Source: Yamagishiella unicocca (Eukaryota > Chlorophyta > Chlorophyceae > Chlamydomonadales > Volvocaceae). Taken from it: a DNA stretch of 64,000 nucleotides. The DNA lies in contig BDSL01000074.1 in the NCBI GenBank assembly GCA_003116995.1, forward strand, positions 434,001 through 498,000. Reading direction: 5' to 3'. Each line of letters opens with the position of its first letter. Position 1 is the first letter of the stretch. Below the pieces are notes generated by a model. The model had not been told where the DNA came from. It worked only from the letters and a program-made list of their open reading frames with translations, and did not search any database. Below are positions 1 through 12,587 of the stretch, piece after piece. Both the position numbers and the translations under genes were made by a program.

Positions 1-2787
1 CGGCGGTGATGGCGGTGGCAGGCTGGGCGGCGGTGGAGACGGCGGCAAGGGCGAGGTAGAGGGAATATTTGGAGGCGGCGCCGGCGGCTGCGGGCTTGAC
101 GGTGGTGGTGATAACGGCTGCGGGCTTGGCGGTGGTGGCGACGGCGGCGGTGGGCTTGGCGGTGGTGGTGATGGCGGGGGCGGCGACGGCGGCGGCATTG
201 GCGGCGATAGCGGCGGCGGTGTCGGGATCTTTGGCGGTGCTAACGGCGGCTGCGGGCTTGGCGGTGGCGGTGACGGCGGTTCCGGGCTGGGCGGCGGCGG
301 CGACGGCGGCGGCGGGCTTGGCGGCAGCGGTGATGGCGGCGGCAGGCTGGGCGGCGGCGTTGACGGCGGCACGGGTGAGGTTGAGGGAATGTTTGGCGGT
401 GGTGATGGCGGCCGCGGGCTGGGCGGTGGGGGTGATAACGGCTGGGGGCTGGGGGGCGGCGGTGACGGCGGCGGTGGTGACGGCGGCGGCGGTGACGGCG
501 GCGGCGGTGACGGCGGCGGTGGTGACGGCGGCGGCGGTGACGGCGGCGGCGGTGATGGCGGCGGTGGTGACGGCGGCGGCGGTGACGGCGGCGGCGGTGA
601 TAGCGGTTGCGGAGGCTGTGACAGGGGCGGCGGCGACGGATTCTTTGGTGGTGTTAACGGTGGCGGCGGACTGGGCGGTGGCGGCGATGGCGGTTGCGGG
701 CTTGGCGGCGGGGGCGACGGCGGCGGCGGGCTTGGCGGCGGCGGTGACGGCGGCAGCAGGCTGGGCGGCGGCGGAGACGGCGGCAGGGGCGAGGTTGAGG
801 GAATGTTTGGCGGTGGTGGCGGCGGCTCCGGCCTGGGCGGCGGTGGTGATGGCGGCTGCGGGCTGGGCGGTGGAGGCGACGGGGGTGGTGGGCTTGGCGG
901 TGGTGGCGATAACGGCTGGGGGCTGGGGGGTGGCGGGCTAGGTGGCGGCGGTGACGGTGGCGGTGGGCTGGGCGGCGGCGGTGACGGTGGCGGTGGCGGC
1001 GGCAGCGGGCTGGGCGGCGGCGGCAATGGCGGCTGTGGGCTAGGCAGCGGCGGTGACGGTGGCGGCGGCGGCGGCGGGCTGGGCGGCGGCGGCAATGGCG
1101 GCTGTGGGCTAGGTGGCGGCGGTGAGGGCGGCTGTGGGCTGGGTGGCGGCGGTGACGGCGGTGGCGGTGATGGCGGCGGCGGTGATGGCGGAGGCGGATT
1201 GGGGGGCGGCGCTGACGGCGGCGACGGGCCAGTTTGATCGCCCAAGGCTGGAGGTAGGTCTGGTTCAAGCGGTGGCGGTGATGTAGTGGGCTGTGAAGGT
1301 GTCTGCGGTGGTGGCGGCGGCGGCGGACCGAGCGGAGGCGGGGTTGGTGGTGGTGGCGGCGGAGGGCTGGGCGGCGGAGGGTCGAGTGGAAAGAGTGACG
1401 GTGACGGCGGGGGCGGCGGTGGGGTTGGTGGCGGCGGCGGGGGCGGGGGCGACGGTGGGGTTGGTGGCGGCGGCGGGGGCGGGGGCGGCGGGGGGATTGG
1501 TGGCGGCGGCGGGGGCGGGGGCGGCGGTGGGGTTGGTGGCGGCGGCGGGGGCGGGGGCGGCGGTGGGGTTGGTTGCGGCGGCGGGGGCGGGGGCTGTATA
1601 AAAACCGGTTGGGCTGGGGGCGGGGGCGGGGGCGGGGGCGGAGGAGGGCTGGGCGGCGGAGGGTCGAGTGGAGAGGGTGACGGTGGTGGCGGAGGTTGGG
1701 GGGCAGGCGGCGGGGTGTCGGGTGGCGGTGGGGGAGCCGGGGATGGTGGCGGCGGGGGAATGGGGGGTTGTGGGGAAGGTGGAGGCGGAGGTGGTGGAGG
1801 AGGCGGTGGCGGCGGTGGCAGTGACGGCGGAGGGAATGGTGATGGAGGTGGCGGCGGCGGAGGTGGTGGTGGGGACTGTGGTGGCGGTGGAGGGCTGGGA
1901 GGTGGAGGAGGTGGCGGCGGCGGAGGTGGCGGAGGACTAGGTGGCGGCGGGTATTGTGGTGGCGGAGGCGGCGGGGGACTGGGTGGTGGCGGAGGCGGCG
2001 GTGGGGTAGGCGGAGGAGGGTCGGGTGGTGGGGGAGGTGGCGGCGGGGGAGGTGGGGGAGGACTGGGTGGTGGAGGGGAGGGAGATAGGGGCGGCGGCGG
2101 CGGGTTCGGTGGTGGCGGCGGTGGGGGTGGCAGTGGCGGTGGCGGCGGTGGTGGTGGTGGCGGCGGGTAAGGTGGTGGCGGTGGCGGGGGTGGCGGCGGC
2201 GGCGGTGGCGGCGATGGGTTGGGAGGTGGTGGTGGAGGCGATGGAGGGGGTGGAGGAGGGGGTGGGCTGGGAGGTGGCGGAGGCGGAGGCGGTGGTGGCG
2301 GCGGTGGTGTGGGTGGTGGCGGCGGTGGTGGCGACGGTGGCGGTGGCGGGTTGGGTGGTGGTGGCGGAGGTTTGGGAGGTGGCGGCGGCGGCGGCGGTGG
2401 CGGCGGCGGGGGGTTGGGTGGTGGCGGCGGTGGTGGTGACGGTGGCGGTGGCGGTGGTGGTGGCGGTGGACTGGGCGGAGGCGGCGGAGGCAGTGGCGGT
2501 GGCGGAGGAGGGCTAGGTGGCGGAGGGGGTGGAGGAGGTGGAGATGGAGGGGGAGGCGGCGGCGGCGGGCTGGGCGGGCCAGGGGAGGGGGGCGGCGGAG
2601 GCAGCGGAGGCGACGGTGGCCCGGGCGACGGCGGCGGCGGCGGCGGTGGTGGGCGGGGAGGGCCAGGAGAAGGTGGTAGCGGCGGTGACGGGCTAGGCGG
2701 TGTGGGCGACGGCGGTGCTGGCGATGGAGGCGACGGCGGTGGACCCGGGGGAGGTGACGGCGGGGGGGGCGAGGGGGGCGGGGAGCA
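1..2787 (-). repeat. Ser/Pro-rich rod-coding tandem repeat
   Basis: Plus-strand triplets CGG/TGG/GGG/TGA in phase 1 read as Pro and Ser on the minus strand, with no stop anywhere in the stretch. The low-complexity rod is interrupted by short markers: plus-strand gagggaatRtttgg near 57, 383 and 797 encodes NIPS, spaced 326 and 414 bases. That spacing indicates larger repeat modules. The segment near 1200-1300 is less repetitive (SQPTTSPPPLEPDLPPA). Such rods are normally hydroxylated and O-glycosylated in volvocine matrix proteins. Confidence 0.85.
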
Positions 2788-5700
2788 GGTGGCTCCCACC
2801 TGCACAGTAGTTGAGGTGGTGCTGGATGCCAGCGGGGTGGATGCGTTGTCCCGGGCCGTCACCTGGGACCCGGGGGGGGGGGGAGCGGGGGGGGTTGGGA
2901 GGGACCCCGGAGGGGGTGGGTGCCGACCCACAATAAATATAACCGACACATATAACACAATAAATATAACCGACTAGGAAACGCCATGTGGCTCCAGGGG
3001 GGGGAGGCAAAGAAGGGGGCGGCGTAAGAACACGTACCTAACCTCAACACGGCGAGGTGCTACCGAACCCAATGAGGCGGGGGTAGGAGGCGGGGGTGGG
3101 GTCAGGTGGGATAGCGGAGAAACCCAAGATACCCATTCAGGTAGGCGAGGCGGGGCGGGGCGGGGTAGGAGGGTTGGGGCGGGGGCTTGATAAGAAAATC
3201 CGCGAATCCACGGCCGACAAACCGAGGGCGGTGAAGGTGATGGTCCAGGGGCGCGCCGAAGAGCGGGGCGGGGGCATGTGAGCACGGGTCAGGCTACCAG
3301 CACCGCAGCGGGGGCGGCGGGGGCGGCGTCCGCAGCCAACCGCTGTACGCCAAACACAACGTACGACGGCGCCGGCAACCCGAAGGTCACAGGGCAGCGA
3401 ACGCCTGACAACAGGTGGGCCCTATCGCGCAACCGCACTGACCGCCGCCCAGCGGCGCCCGTCGCAGCCCAGCCAGACATACCATGTAGCAACTTGCCTG
3501 CAGGCGGCGAAAAACCCTGAACCCCCGTGCCCCCCCACCTCCCCCCCAACCTCCAATCTCCCCCCGCGACCTTACTAACGCCGGCAACAGCCACCTCCAC
3601 CTACCCCACCACGAACCCTGGAACTACTTACCCGGAGCCAGTAGGTCCCGGAAGGCACACTTCCCCCTGCCGCGGTGGAGGTGTAGATCGCGCTTGAGGC
3701 GGCGCTGTAGCCGCTGCTGCTTGCGACCGTACCGTCAGCGTTGACCAGAGTGAAGCTGTACTGCAGGGTGTCCGAGTTGGCGTCGGTTGAGTTGGCGGTT
3801 ACCGTTACGCTGTTGCCGCAGGTCGCCGACACGCTGACCGTTGGGGCAGCTGGCGCGTAGTTGACGTTGCATGTCGGCACCACGATCTGTGCCGCGATGT
3901 GGGTTGAGGGGGCGGGTGGGGGGTGGCGATCAAGGGTGATCGACTCACTACGAGGAGAACGTGTGTGGCGTCGAAACGCTCATCGGCCAGCAAAGAAACG
4001 GGTGGGGCCCCCGCCCGCTGACGAGGGCCTGAAAACCCGCAGGGCAAAGCGTAACGATACCGACAACGGTAAGTGTCGTACATTAAAGAACTGGAGCTCC
4101 TTAGTCATCTTCATGGACGCGTTGGCGGGCGAGTCGGTGACCGTCAGGTTGACGTTCCACGTGCCTGCGTGACGAATATTGCGATGCGTACGACGGGGGC
4201 GGGGGGGTTGCGGTTTGAAACACGCACAGTGCCGTACAGTGCATCGCGGGAGCTCCGAAACCGGAACCACCACAAAGCCCGATGGCAAAACGATGCGGTT
4301 ACCATAAACAAAAGTACCACGCTCCCACCCCACGCCCGCAGCTGCCATATACTTGTCGACGCACAAGCCCACACAAACCCTGAAACCATAACCCCCAAAG
4401 CCCTTCCCTCCCTGGACTCCTCAACTCGTCCACGCCGCGGAAAACCGTCGCCTCTTCACATGCGCGATTACTGCGCGATTTCACGGTACGACGATAGGTA
4501 CTGCGAAGACGCCGTTTGCGCTCCGAAATCCACGTTTTCACACGATGCACGTGCAGGGCTGACAGGCAGGCACGTCGCACGCACCAGGGGGCAGGTCGAG
4601 CCCGGGCAGGCCGGTTGAGAAGGACACATTGGCGCCGTACTTGGTGGTGTAGACGGTGGAGCCGCCCGCCAGGAAAGCCCTCCAAGTGTAGATTAGGGTC
4701 GTACCTGTACGACAGAGGCGTGAGTAAGGTTCGGAGGATACCCGTGGGCCGATACACAGGCAGGTACACGTGGGCCGATACACAGGCAGGTACACGTGGG
4801 CCGACGCATAAGGGAGGAAGGGAGTGGGGCGCCGAGGCAGGGCGTGCCGCAATTCCGGCGTGCCGCAAAACCCGTCAACCCCCGTTCATCCACCCGCCAC
4901 CCGCCCGCCCTCAAATATGCTTCTAACTGCGAGCTAGCTAGTGCTGCCGCTGTCACTCTGCCGAGTCACCGGTTCTTCTCCCGAAGGGGTAGTTTAACAA
5001 CGTTAAGCTACTGTTCCCTTTAAGGGTGTTCGATATCCCCAGAGAGGACGAAAATACACTTCCCCCGTCCACCCGCGAGCCCGTCCATCAGGGCTCATAG
5101 GACCCACCTTCCAGATCCGCGCAGGCGCCGTTAGGTGCGTTGAAGCCCAGGTAGGCGCACGTGCTGCCCGTTGTTGGTTGGGTGAGGACCGCCGTACCGC
5201 CCGGGATGGAGGTGCCGCTGGGGGTGTACGTGAAGCTGTTGGAGGGGTGGCGGGGTTGGGGCGTGGGGTTGGTGTATGATGGGTTGCGGGTTGGGAGTTG
5301 GTGGTTGGGAGTTGCGGTTTGGATTGAGGTGAATGAGGAGGGAACGGGCTACCGGCGGTTCCCAACCCACCGCTCCGCAGACCGACACCGCCGCGGCTCT
5401 GCGACCCACGCTGTATAACAGCACAACCGCCCCAGCAACAACCCCAACAAACCCCAGCAACCAGATCATGGCGCAGTCGCGCCCCCTTAGCCCGCGCAAC
5501 AGTCGTCGCAACCAAAACACCCCCGACCCCAACCCCAACCCCAACCCCAACGACCCAGATTGCAGTGCGGCGGGCTGACTGGGCGTACGGCACTCACAGA
5601 GATACGTCGCAGTTAGGTGGGACGTTGACGAGGTCGCTGCAGCTGGCGGCGGCGGGGCTGCCGACCCGCAGCCCGGTACACGCTGGGGAGCCCACGAAGG

Positions 5701-8213
5701 TCATCGTCCCAGGGGTCACAAGGCTGACTCGGACCACGTAGCAGCCAGTGGCGATGCCGCCGGTCGCCAGCGCCACGTCCGTCTCGTTGGTGGTTGTGAA
5801 CGATATGAGCTGCGTGTTACCACCTGCGGCGGAACCAACCAACCAACCAACCAACCAACCAATCAACCAAGATGAACCAAATCAACAACAGCCAACGAGC
5901 AATCCCGTATTGGCCGAACCAACAAAGCAACCCGTCACATACCACGACGATATCACGATGATTTCATGCCGTGCGAGGCGCACAGGCGCAATTGTATCGT
6001 TCCTGATCCAAAGGAACGCCGCGAGCGACGCCCTCGCGGCAGCCCGCAATGCGTTGTGCATGGGGGAGTTGGTACGGCGATCCCCGGGTTTGGTACGGCG
6101 GGGTTGATGCCGTGCTGCCGTACATGCCGCCGCCCTCGCCTCACACGCTACCGCACATTAGTTTGTTTGTTTTCCCTTGACAGGCCACCGATGGGCCACA
6201 TTCACAGGTTCCTCAGTAGTCAACCCAGGGTTTCCGGCATGTGCACCGCGTGTCCGCAAACTACTTGCCAGTTAGTTTCTGCCCTCCGTTAGTTTCCGTT
6301 GTCGCGTGATCGAGTCTCCGCGGCGCCCACCGAACACACCCACACGCACCTGTGACGAGGGGGGTACTGGTGTCGCCAGTCGGGCAGATGGCGTAGCCAC
6401 TGCCGCTCTTTTTCCTGCGTCGGGGCGTTTAGCATTTCAAGGGAGTCAGTTGGAATTACTGCCTGACCTTCGAGAGCCAACCGCCACAAACGCCATAATT
6501 GCCATAACCGCCACCATACTTGATGGCGGCAGCAGCAATGCCGGTTATTACCGTTAGCCAAAAAGACGCCCATGAGGCATCCCGGAGACCGAAGACCCTT
6601 CCTACCCACCCTTCGGCCAGAGCCATTCCTCTGTCGGTCAGCAGGTGCTGTACCCCAATCCATGGGCCAGCACACACCCCGAAACCACGATCCCAATAGT
6701 ACTACGCCCGGCACAACAAAAAAACGTATTGGCGCTATTAAAGACAAACATGCCCCTGCGAAGGAAAGCCTCCCTGCCCCCGCCCGGCTTACAGCGGCCC
6801 GTTGCCGTTGGTGGTCGGGTAACGATACCTGCGCGTCGGGAGGCAAGGTGGTTGGGCGGTTGGGTAGTTGGGTAGTTAAGCTCATAGGTTAGCGCGGGTG
6901 CCGCACTGCGCGCATGCGTGCACAGCAGCCCCCGGGAGGCTGCGCAGCAGTTTATTGGGTCGGCTGGCTGGGTCGGTGCGTGGGTTGCTGCAGTGCGGCC
7001 CACAATGGGGGTGTCAGCGCGATGCCAGTAAGCATCAAGCCGCCGCAGGCATTTCTCCCCGTCAAGCAGGACATCAACAATTCGCGAACAGGCGCGAACA
7101 GGCGCCATGTTGCGTGCATGGTCACCAGCACCATCGCCCTCAACCATCAAGGCCGGCGCCCGAGACGCACCACAGTACGACGTTGAACTGCGAGCTGCCT
7201 CCGGAGCTGGAGACCGCGAACATGGCCTGCGGCGACGCGCCGGAAGCGATGACATAATAGCCGTCGGCCGTGCGCGGGGCGGCGCTGGTGCTCTTTGCGT
7301 CGGGGCTCATCTGGACGCACAACAAGCAGGAATGGAGGCAGGCGGGGAGGGAGGCAGGGGGGAGGGGGGAAGTTTAAGAGGAAACCCGTAGGTCGGCATT
7401 GGAAAGCATAACCGATCGGGAAATGTTTGGTGCACCCATCCATGCTGGAGGACTTGGTCTAGGCCGATACAAAGTCAGCATGTGCCCGATGGTTCTGCCT
7501 TTTGGCCTGGGAACCCACGGGGTTCTCTTTTCGTTAGCCTAGGCGTAGTTGCCGGAGTAACCGTAGCTTCCGAAGGTCGACTTTCGACCTCCGGTTTTCG
7601 CGGGTTCTCCAGCATGCAACCCCACACCGAACCGACGGCAAACGGATTTTTACGCGTACACGGGTTTCCCTCGCACCCCGCCGCTGCACGCCCTCGGTTT
7701 GCCGGCCGTGGATTCGCGGATTCTCTTATACCCCCCCCCGCTGCCAGCCCCTCCCAACCCCACGCGACACGGCGGATACCCGTCGGAGGTTGGAGGTTTG
7801 TGATGCCGAGATCAGACCCCATAACCACAGCACCGCCCAGGGGACGCAGTAGGCGCCGCGCCGGGCCCCCGCCGCGGCTTCGAAGCCGCCCCGGAACCAT
7901 GGTGTTTTACAGTTGGCGCAGGCATTGGGCGGTTGGGTTGGTTGGCGGGTGCGCTCGGGCTACCCACCACAACGTTTGCCACGTTGACGGTTGTTTCGGA
8001 GGCAGCCAGCAAGGGAAGTAGGATGAGCAGCAGGGCGGAGATGCGCCTTCGCGGCGCTCCAGAGCATGGCCCGCCAGATCGCGTATGGCAGCATGATCCG
8101 CGATCTCCGCACGGATTTGCCGTACTGCGGGTCCGGGCAGCTGTTCTGGAGCCGCAGCTGCGGCCTGTGCCGTTAACACTGCGGGCCTTATGGTGAGAGC
8201 CCAATGTCCGCAT
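1..8213 (-). CDS. Hydroxyproline-rich glycoprotein with PKD/Ig-like ectodomain (3' end outside window)
   Basis: Likely a secreted cell-wall or matrix glycoprotein. Predicted exons: 8213-7968, 7310-7145, 5823-5598, 5235-5108, 4704-4585, 4164-4082, 3886-3632 and 2862 to below 1. Every junction is GT-AG and all phases agree. Exon 1 carries basic residues and then a hydrophobic run (ALLLILLPLLAAS), a signal sequence or anchor that starts unusually late, near residue 59. The middle exons form PKD/Ig-like beta repeats (GTWNVNLTVTDSPANA; GTYWLR joined to VTARDNAS across the last intron). The final exon is open for 954 codons to the window edge and becomes a rod of [16 protein letters not shown] after the Cys near 2790. 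Pherophorins have a similar rod, but I see no clear pherophorin domain here. The ATG at 8213 is the only one in frame with the hydrophobic run, so the N-terminus is the least certain part. The C-terminus is not visible. Confidence 0.8.
4744..4802. repeat. 26-bp tandem repeat in an intron
   Basis: About 2.3 copies of a 26-bp unit beginning gtgggccgatacacag lie in the intron before the 4704-4585 exon of the glycoprotein gene. Confidence 0.85.
5526..5555. repeat. AACCCC hexamer repeat in an intron
   Basis: Four to five AACCCC units lie in the intron between exons 5823-5598 and 5235-5108. A separate AACC tetramer array is at 5834-5868 in the preceding intron, just upstream of its acceptor. Confidence 0.8.
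7375..7460 (+). mobile_element. Dispersed ~80-bp repeat family, divergent copy
   Basis: Has the family order: gaggaaacccgt, gtcggca, aaccgat, then catgctggaggacttggt. Lies in the first intron of the glycoprotein gene. The function of the family is unknown. Confidence 0.55.
7602..7674 (-). mobile_element. Dispersed ~80-bp repeat family, inverted copy
   Basis: Starts ttctccagcatgca and ends acacgggtttccctcgca, the reverse complement of the family consensus. Same intron as the copy at 7375-7460, opposite orientation. Confidence 0.6.
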
Positions 8214-10531
8214 ACATCCACAGACCCATAGAGCGCTGCTGTATGGTTGGGAGGTTGCATTAACCGGGGGTGGGGCCAGAGGTAGGGGTGGGTCAGGTAA
8301 GCATAACTTGGCCGTGAAGCCTCGACTTGCAGAATTACGGCAGCAACGAGAGTGTTACAGGGGGTTCAAGGCACGCGCAGATAGCGTCAGGCAGTTTCGT
8401 GGTTTGGTGTCTTTCTGGTGGCCGGGTGATGCGTCGGGCGGGTTCGGTCGTGAGGCGAGCGTCGCGTCCACAAAAATTCCGCCCAGAGCACAATAATCAG
8501 CAGGTTGAACTCGCAGCGATATGCTGGAACGGCGGCCCGAGCCATAGTCAGCTGCCATCGCTCACCGCAGCGTTAAGAGGGCGACCCACAACCACGACAA
8601 TGGCGTAAGACGAGTGGAAGGAAGAGGCCTCCAGCCAATTTCCAGGAGGTCTTCGCCAAATTTGCAGCGTAGATGCGCTATCCAGTTGATAGCCGGCGAT
8701 GCCCTTTTACTTCCTGAATCCAATACGGTGCCGATTGCAGACCGACCATTCGTGCCGAGGTAAGCTAGTGCTGCTAGCAACAGGGAAACGTTGAGGTACG
8801 TGGCCGAGCACCTCGCGCCGCGTCGGGACGAGCGGTTGCGGCAGATGACGGGCGCCAGTGAAATCCAGTGATGAAAGACGAAAGGAATTACCAATGCTGA
8901 GGAGATTGTGCCATTAATTTGGAAGCTGCACATGTGCTGTCGGCCTGCGGGTTCTGCAGGCGATGCCAATTATTCCATTGAAACTATTTGGCACGTTCCT
9001 GGTGTCGAGCCCCGTAATTTAGGCGCTCATAGGTCTTGTTCGTTGAACGTTGCTGCAAATCCTGCTGTTCGCTATCCCGGAGCAACTCTTCAACTCCGCC
9101 CTCGCAAGTGCCTTGTCGAGTTCAGCTAGCCAGCTGGTCACGCTACTATATTCTCCGTGAGACAAGCACCATTACAACACTGGTCCAAGCGCACCGAAGC
9201 AAGTGCGCGCCAACACAAAAATACTAGTACTGCAAACTCTTGCTCAGCCTGACACAGCGATGCCGGTACGAGTGGAGTTGCCCCTAAACACTGCTTTGAG
9301 CGATATACCGTGTAGGCGTAAAGCCGTCAGCGAGACCGTTCTGCTTCTCCGTGCATCGTTGCTGCTTTGCCGTCGTACGAAAAACAGAACGTACTACGTA
9401 CATAACCTGATTGGCCTTGACTGCGATCAGTGAATTGATTTTGCTGCTGCTGTGCAAACAATGTAGGTAACCCACCGCAAGTGGGGCTTCCTTACAAATA
9501 TTATAATGAGGAAGTCACATATTTATTTTTAAGGACACTATAGTATAGTGTGTATCATCCTAAAAACTTTCAAGAGATGGAGCCAGGAAAGCCACCTAAT
9601 TTGAACGACCTCTCGTTCCTCCACGACGGTACTAACGTACTATCACCACGACGAACCACTCACCCGCTGGCCAACACACCCCCAAAACTACCCTCATGCC
9701 TGCAAACCAAGACGACAAAGCTCCATGTGAAAGTGATGAATGCGGCGGGAAGAAACGCAGCGTCCTTCAGCCGGCTCTTGCACTTCAGGTACGAGGCACC
9801 GTTTTCGTTTTGGCCGAACTCGGCCGAACCGATGCGGGACGTCGCACGGCACTCGCCAGCTTACAAGAAGGCACCATAAGTGCCAATCCTGGGCATTGCT
9901 GATGTTCATAAGACATTACAGTGTCCTGCTGCTGCTCTTGTGGTAACCCACGGCCAGCGCCGACAGTCGCCGACATAAGATGTCTGGACAGGGATCAATG
10001 CGCCTTGGCCACCGTGCTTATTAAGGCACCCCTCGGTGCATCCCACTTCCGACGCCCATTGGAGCGGTGCTCATGGCGAGTAACCCCTCACTTGTCAACA
10101 TCAGGCACGCGTTTGTTCCACGTCTTCCGCCTTCGTTCCATGTCTTCACAGGGCCCCTGGGCCTGCAACAGGCCCCAACAGCGCCAGCACTGCTTGGGCT
10201 TTCCGTTAGGCTAACAATCTTACAAATCCTTGCCAGGCGCTGTTATCCCCCCTATGAGTGGGTTGGTAGGGAAAGATGAATGCACGGGTGGCATAGCCTC
10301 ACCAAAACGCAAAACAAATCAGCATATGTATGGGCTATGCGCAGACCCCATGGCGTGGGTTGGATGCATCGCGAAGCCAAGCCGGTCGTCAATGCGCGAA
10401 CAGCCTGGTGCCCAATACAATCCAAACCTATCAGACGCGCCGCTCGTACCGTACACTGTAACGCCGCACGCCCCGAAACCCTCCTTACGGCAACACAAGC
10501 CACTTCGCATCAGGCACCAGCCCCGGCCCTC
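8214..10531. other. Intergenic, no gene supported
   Basis: Lies between the 5' end of the glycoprotein gene and the stop of YJU2. Only short ORFs occur here. None shows a recognisable domain or a consistent exon chain. 9455-9550 is AT-rich. A 109-codon plus ORF at 9550-9879 looks protein-like (HFRYEAPFSFW) but I cannot identify it. Confidence 0.6.
10220..10224 (-). terminator. Possible polyadenylation signal of the YJU2 gene
   Basis: TGTAA on the minus strand, the usual volvocine poly(A) signal, about 310 bases past the YJU2 stop. A pentamer occurs by chance, so this is tentative. Confidence 0.3.
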
Positions 10532-12587
10532 CTACGAGTCGCTATCCGTACCGCTGCTGCCGTACTGCCCCAGTATCCCTGTCAAGCCCGCCTCCCCTGC
10601 TGAAGCCCCAACGACGTGCTGCTTCTTCGCCGCATTCCCGGCCGCACCCTCATCCGCCCCAGGCGCCGGCCGCTTGCCGGCACCAGCCCCAGCACCCACC
10701 ACGTGCGAGGCGCCTGCGCCAGTCCCAGCTGACCCCGGCCCCACCCCCGCCCCTCCTGGCGCTTGCGGCGCTGGCGCCTTAGGTTTCACCATCACCTTGA
10801 TCGCGGCCTTCGGAGGCCGCTGCGGCTGCGCCCGGGGGGCCGCCGCCTTGGCGTCCTGCTGCTGCAGCTGCGCAAGATCCTGCAGCTCCAAAGCCGCCGG
10901 GGCCGCCGCTGCTGCTGCTGCTGCTGCTGCAGCCGAGGATGGCCCCGGCCCCGCGCCGCCGGGCCCCTCTGATCCCCGACTGCCCGCCTCTCTGCCCCCC
11001 GGCCCCGGCTCCGCGCGCCCCTTCTGCCTTCCACCACCGCCTCTCCCGCCCTGTCGCTCCTCCTCCTCCTCCTCCTCCGCATCGTCCTCCGCATCGTCGT
11101 CGTCGTCCAATGTTTTCGTGTGGGCCTGCGCGCGCAGCTGGTAGAACTCCGCCACGTCTACCGCGTCCTCATCGTCGAGCTGCTGGTGCGCGGCGGCTTT
11201 CTGCAGCGCCGCCAGCGCTTGTTCCGTGGTGACCCTGGCGTGCTGCGCGTTGAGCGCCTTCATCTCATCCAGCGCGGCCATGATGTCCATCTCCCGCTTG
11301 CTGTCCAGCGTGCGGTTCTCCAGCGCCTTCATGGCGTTGCCCATCTCCTCCTCCTCCCGCTTCGCCACCGCATCCGCTTTGGTGGCATCTTCGTCGCGCC
11401 AGGGTTCGTAGTTCCGAGTGGCTCCACCCTCCAGGACGTAGTCTGCGGCCGTGGGTAGCGAAAGGAACGCGTGTTGGTCACATGAGGCGAGTTATCGGAT
11501 AGGATCCAGGATACGATGGATGTGGTCGTGGGTGCTTTGGGCTGTTCTGCGATGCAGTGTTGCGTCGCAGGTGCGCCCCACACAGCGTCTGACAGCTGCG
11601 GTTTCAAAAGCTTCGAATGCGATTTGGCGCGAGCGTGTCTTTGAGGCGTACATGAGGGGAGAGCGGGAATACTGCTGTTCAGGACCTGTCCGGCTTTCGT
11701 CCCTGCCCCCCCTGTCGGAATTGAAGGCCGGCTGTGGCGGGGAATGGAGGATGGCAGGCTAAGGGGAATACTGCCGCCGTCAGTCATCCTGAAGGCCACG
11801 CCGAAGGCCCAGGAAGCTAGACGCTCCTGCCCACTCCACGACATAAGTATGCAGGTTGGCGAGGCCTTCAAGCCATAAAGTACACGGGTTTTCCCTCGCA
11901 ATGCCCCAGAGCATCATACAGTTCCAAGCTAACAAGGGCGTTTGGGATACCGTACTCCTGGACTGACTACTCGACGCAGCCACTCTCGGAGCCCACTTGC
12001 GTGGTACCTTAGCATAAGCGGCTACGCCGCATCGCAACATCCGTGGGATCCCGCGCCCCATCAAGGGCCCGCCGCTGCGTCCCCGTCGCAAGTGACTTCC
12101 CAGCCCCATGGTTCGCTGCCGTACCTGCGTTCTTGGGATCCGTCTTCATACAAAACTCCGCTGAACACTTTTTACAGCGGTAATAGAACCGGAAGACCTG
12201 GATACCCAAGTAGTCCTCGCCCATGACGTCCTCCTTGCGAGTATTGAACTTTGTCCCCTTGTACATGAAATTGCCGCATGTTTTGCACCGCACCGACATG
12301 GGCAACATCATGCGCACTTTCATCTCATTTGTCTCCCTCCGTTTCCCCCTAGGGAGCTTCGCCGGATCGAAATCCGGCGGGTAGTACTTGTTGAGCACTG
12401 CATTGTGTCGAAAGGTACGTGCGTTAGCAAGGGGTTTTCGTACGTTGCGAAGCATTCACATGCACGTAACAACACCGCATTCAAGCACTTTCCCAACGCC
12501 ATGAACGCAGTGCATAGAGAGTAGATTGGCTGCGTGGTGCAGAGGGGACAAGCTTCCTGCGATATGCATACCTTTGCGTTCACCCAT
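10532..12587 (-). CDS. YJU2: YJU2/CCDC94 (Cwc16) family splicing factor
   Basis: Nuclear spliceosome factor. In yeast Yju2 joins the Prp19-associated complex and promotes the first catalytic step. Exons 12587-12572, 12397-12125 and 11442-10532 give exactly 400 codons including the stop. A 16-base first exon encodes MGERK plus one base and joins VLNKYYPPDFDP, the family's hallmark N-terminus. Two CxxC pairs (Cys 43/46 and 80/83) form the expected zinc site. KTDPKNA joins DYVLEGGATRNYEPW across a 682-bp intron, then the conserved helix NAMKALENRTLDSKREMDI follows. The C-terminal half is acidic, Gly/Ala/Pro-rich and poorly conserved, ending in SSGTDSDS, a common ending in the family. Gene start and LIKE-COV start face each other across 488 bp. 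Confidence 0.95.

Noticed and set aside
69..2977. Long plus-strand Gly- or Ala/Val-rich ORFs across the first 3 kb
   Set aside because: They mirror the Pro-rich minus-strand exon. The minus frame links by phase to seven upstream exons with protein-like sequence, while the plus frames have no context.
3289..3600. A possible extra exon of the glycoprotein gene (VTFGLPAPSYVVFG)
   Set aside because: Direct splicing of 3632 to 2862 keeps phase and joins two halves of a PKD-like strand (GTYWLR-VTARDN), so no exon is needed in between.
6289..6885. 198-codon minus ORF within the glycoprotein gene
   Set aside because: Exon 7310-7145 joins 5823-5598 in phase with a continuous domain. The ORF has no similarity to a known fold and lies in that intron.
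9550..9879. 109-codon plus ORF with protein-like composition
   Set aside because: No recognised family, no splice chain and no supporting context, so not called as a gene.
10230..11144. 304-codon plus ORF opposite the YJU2 last exon
   Set aside because: Shadow of the acidic, Ala/Gly-rich coding strand. The minus frame carries the conserved YJU2 sequence.
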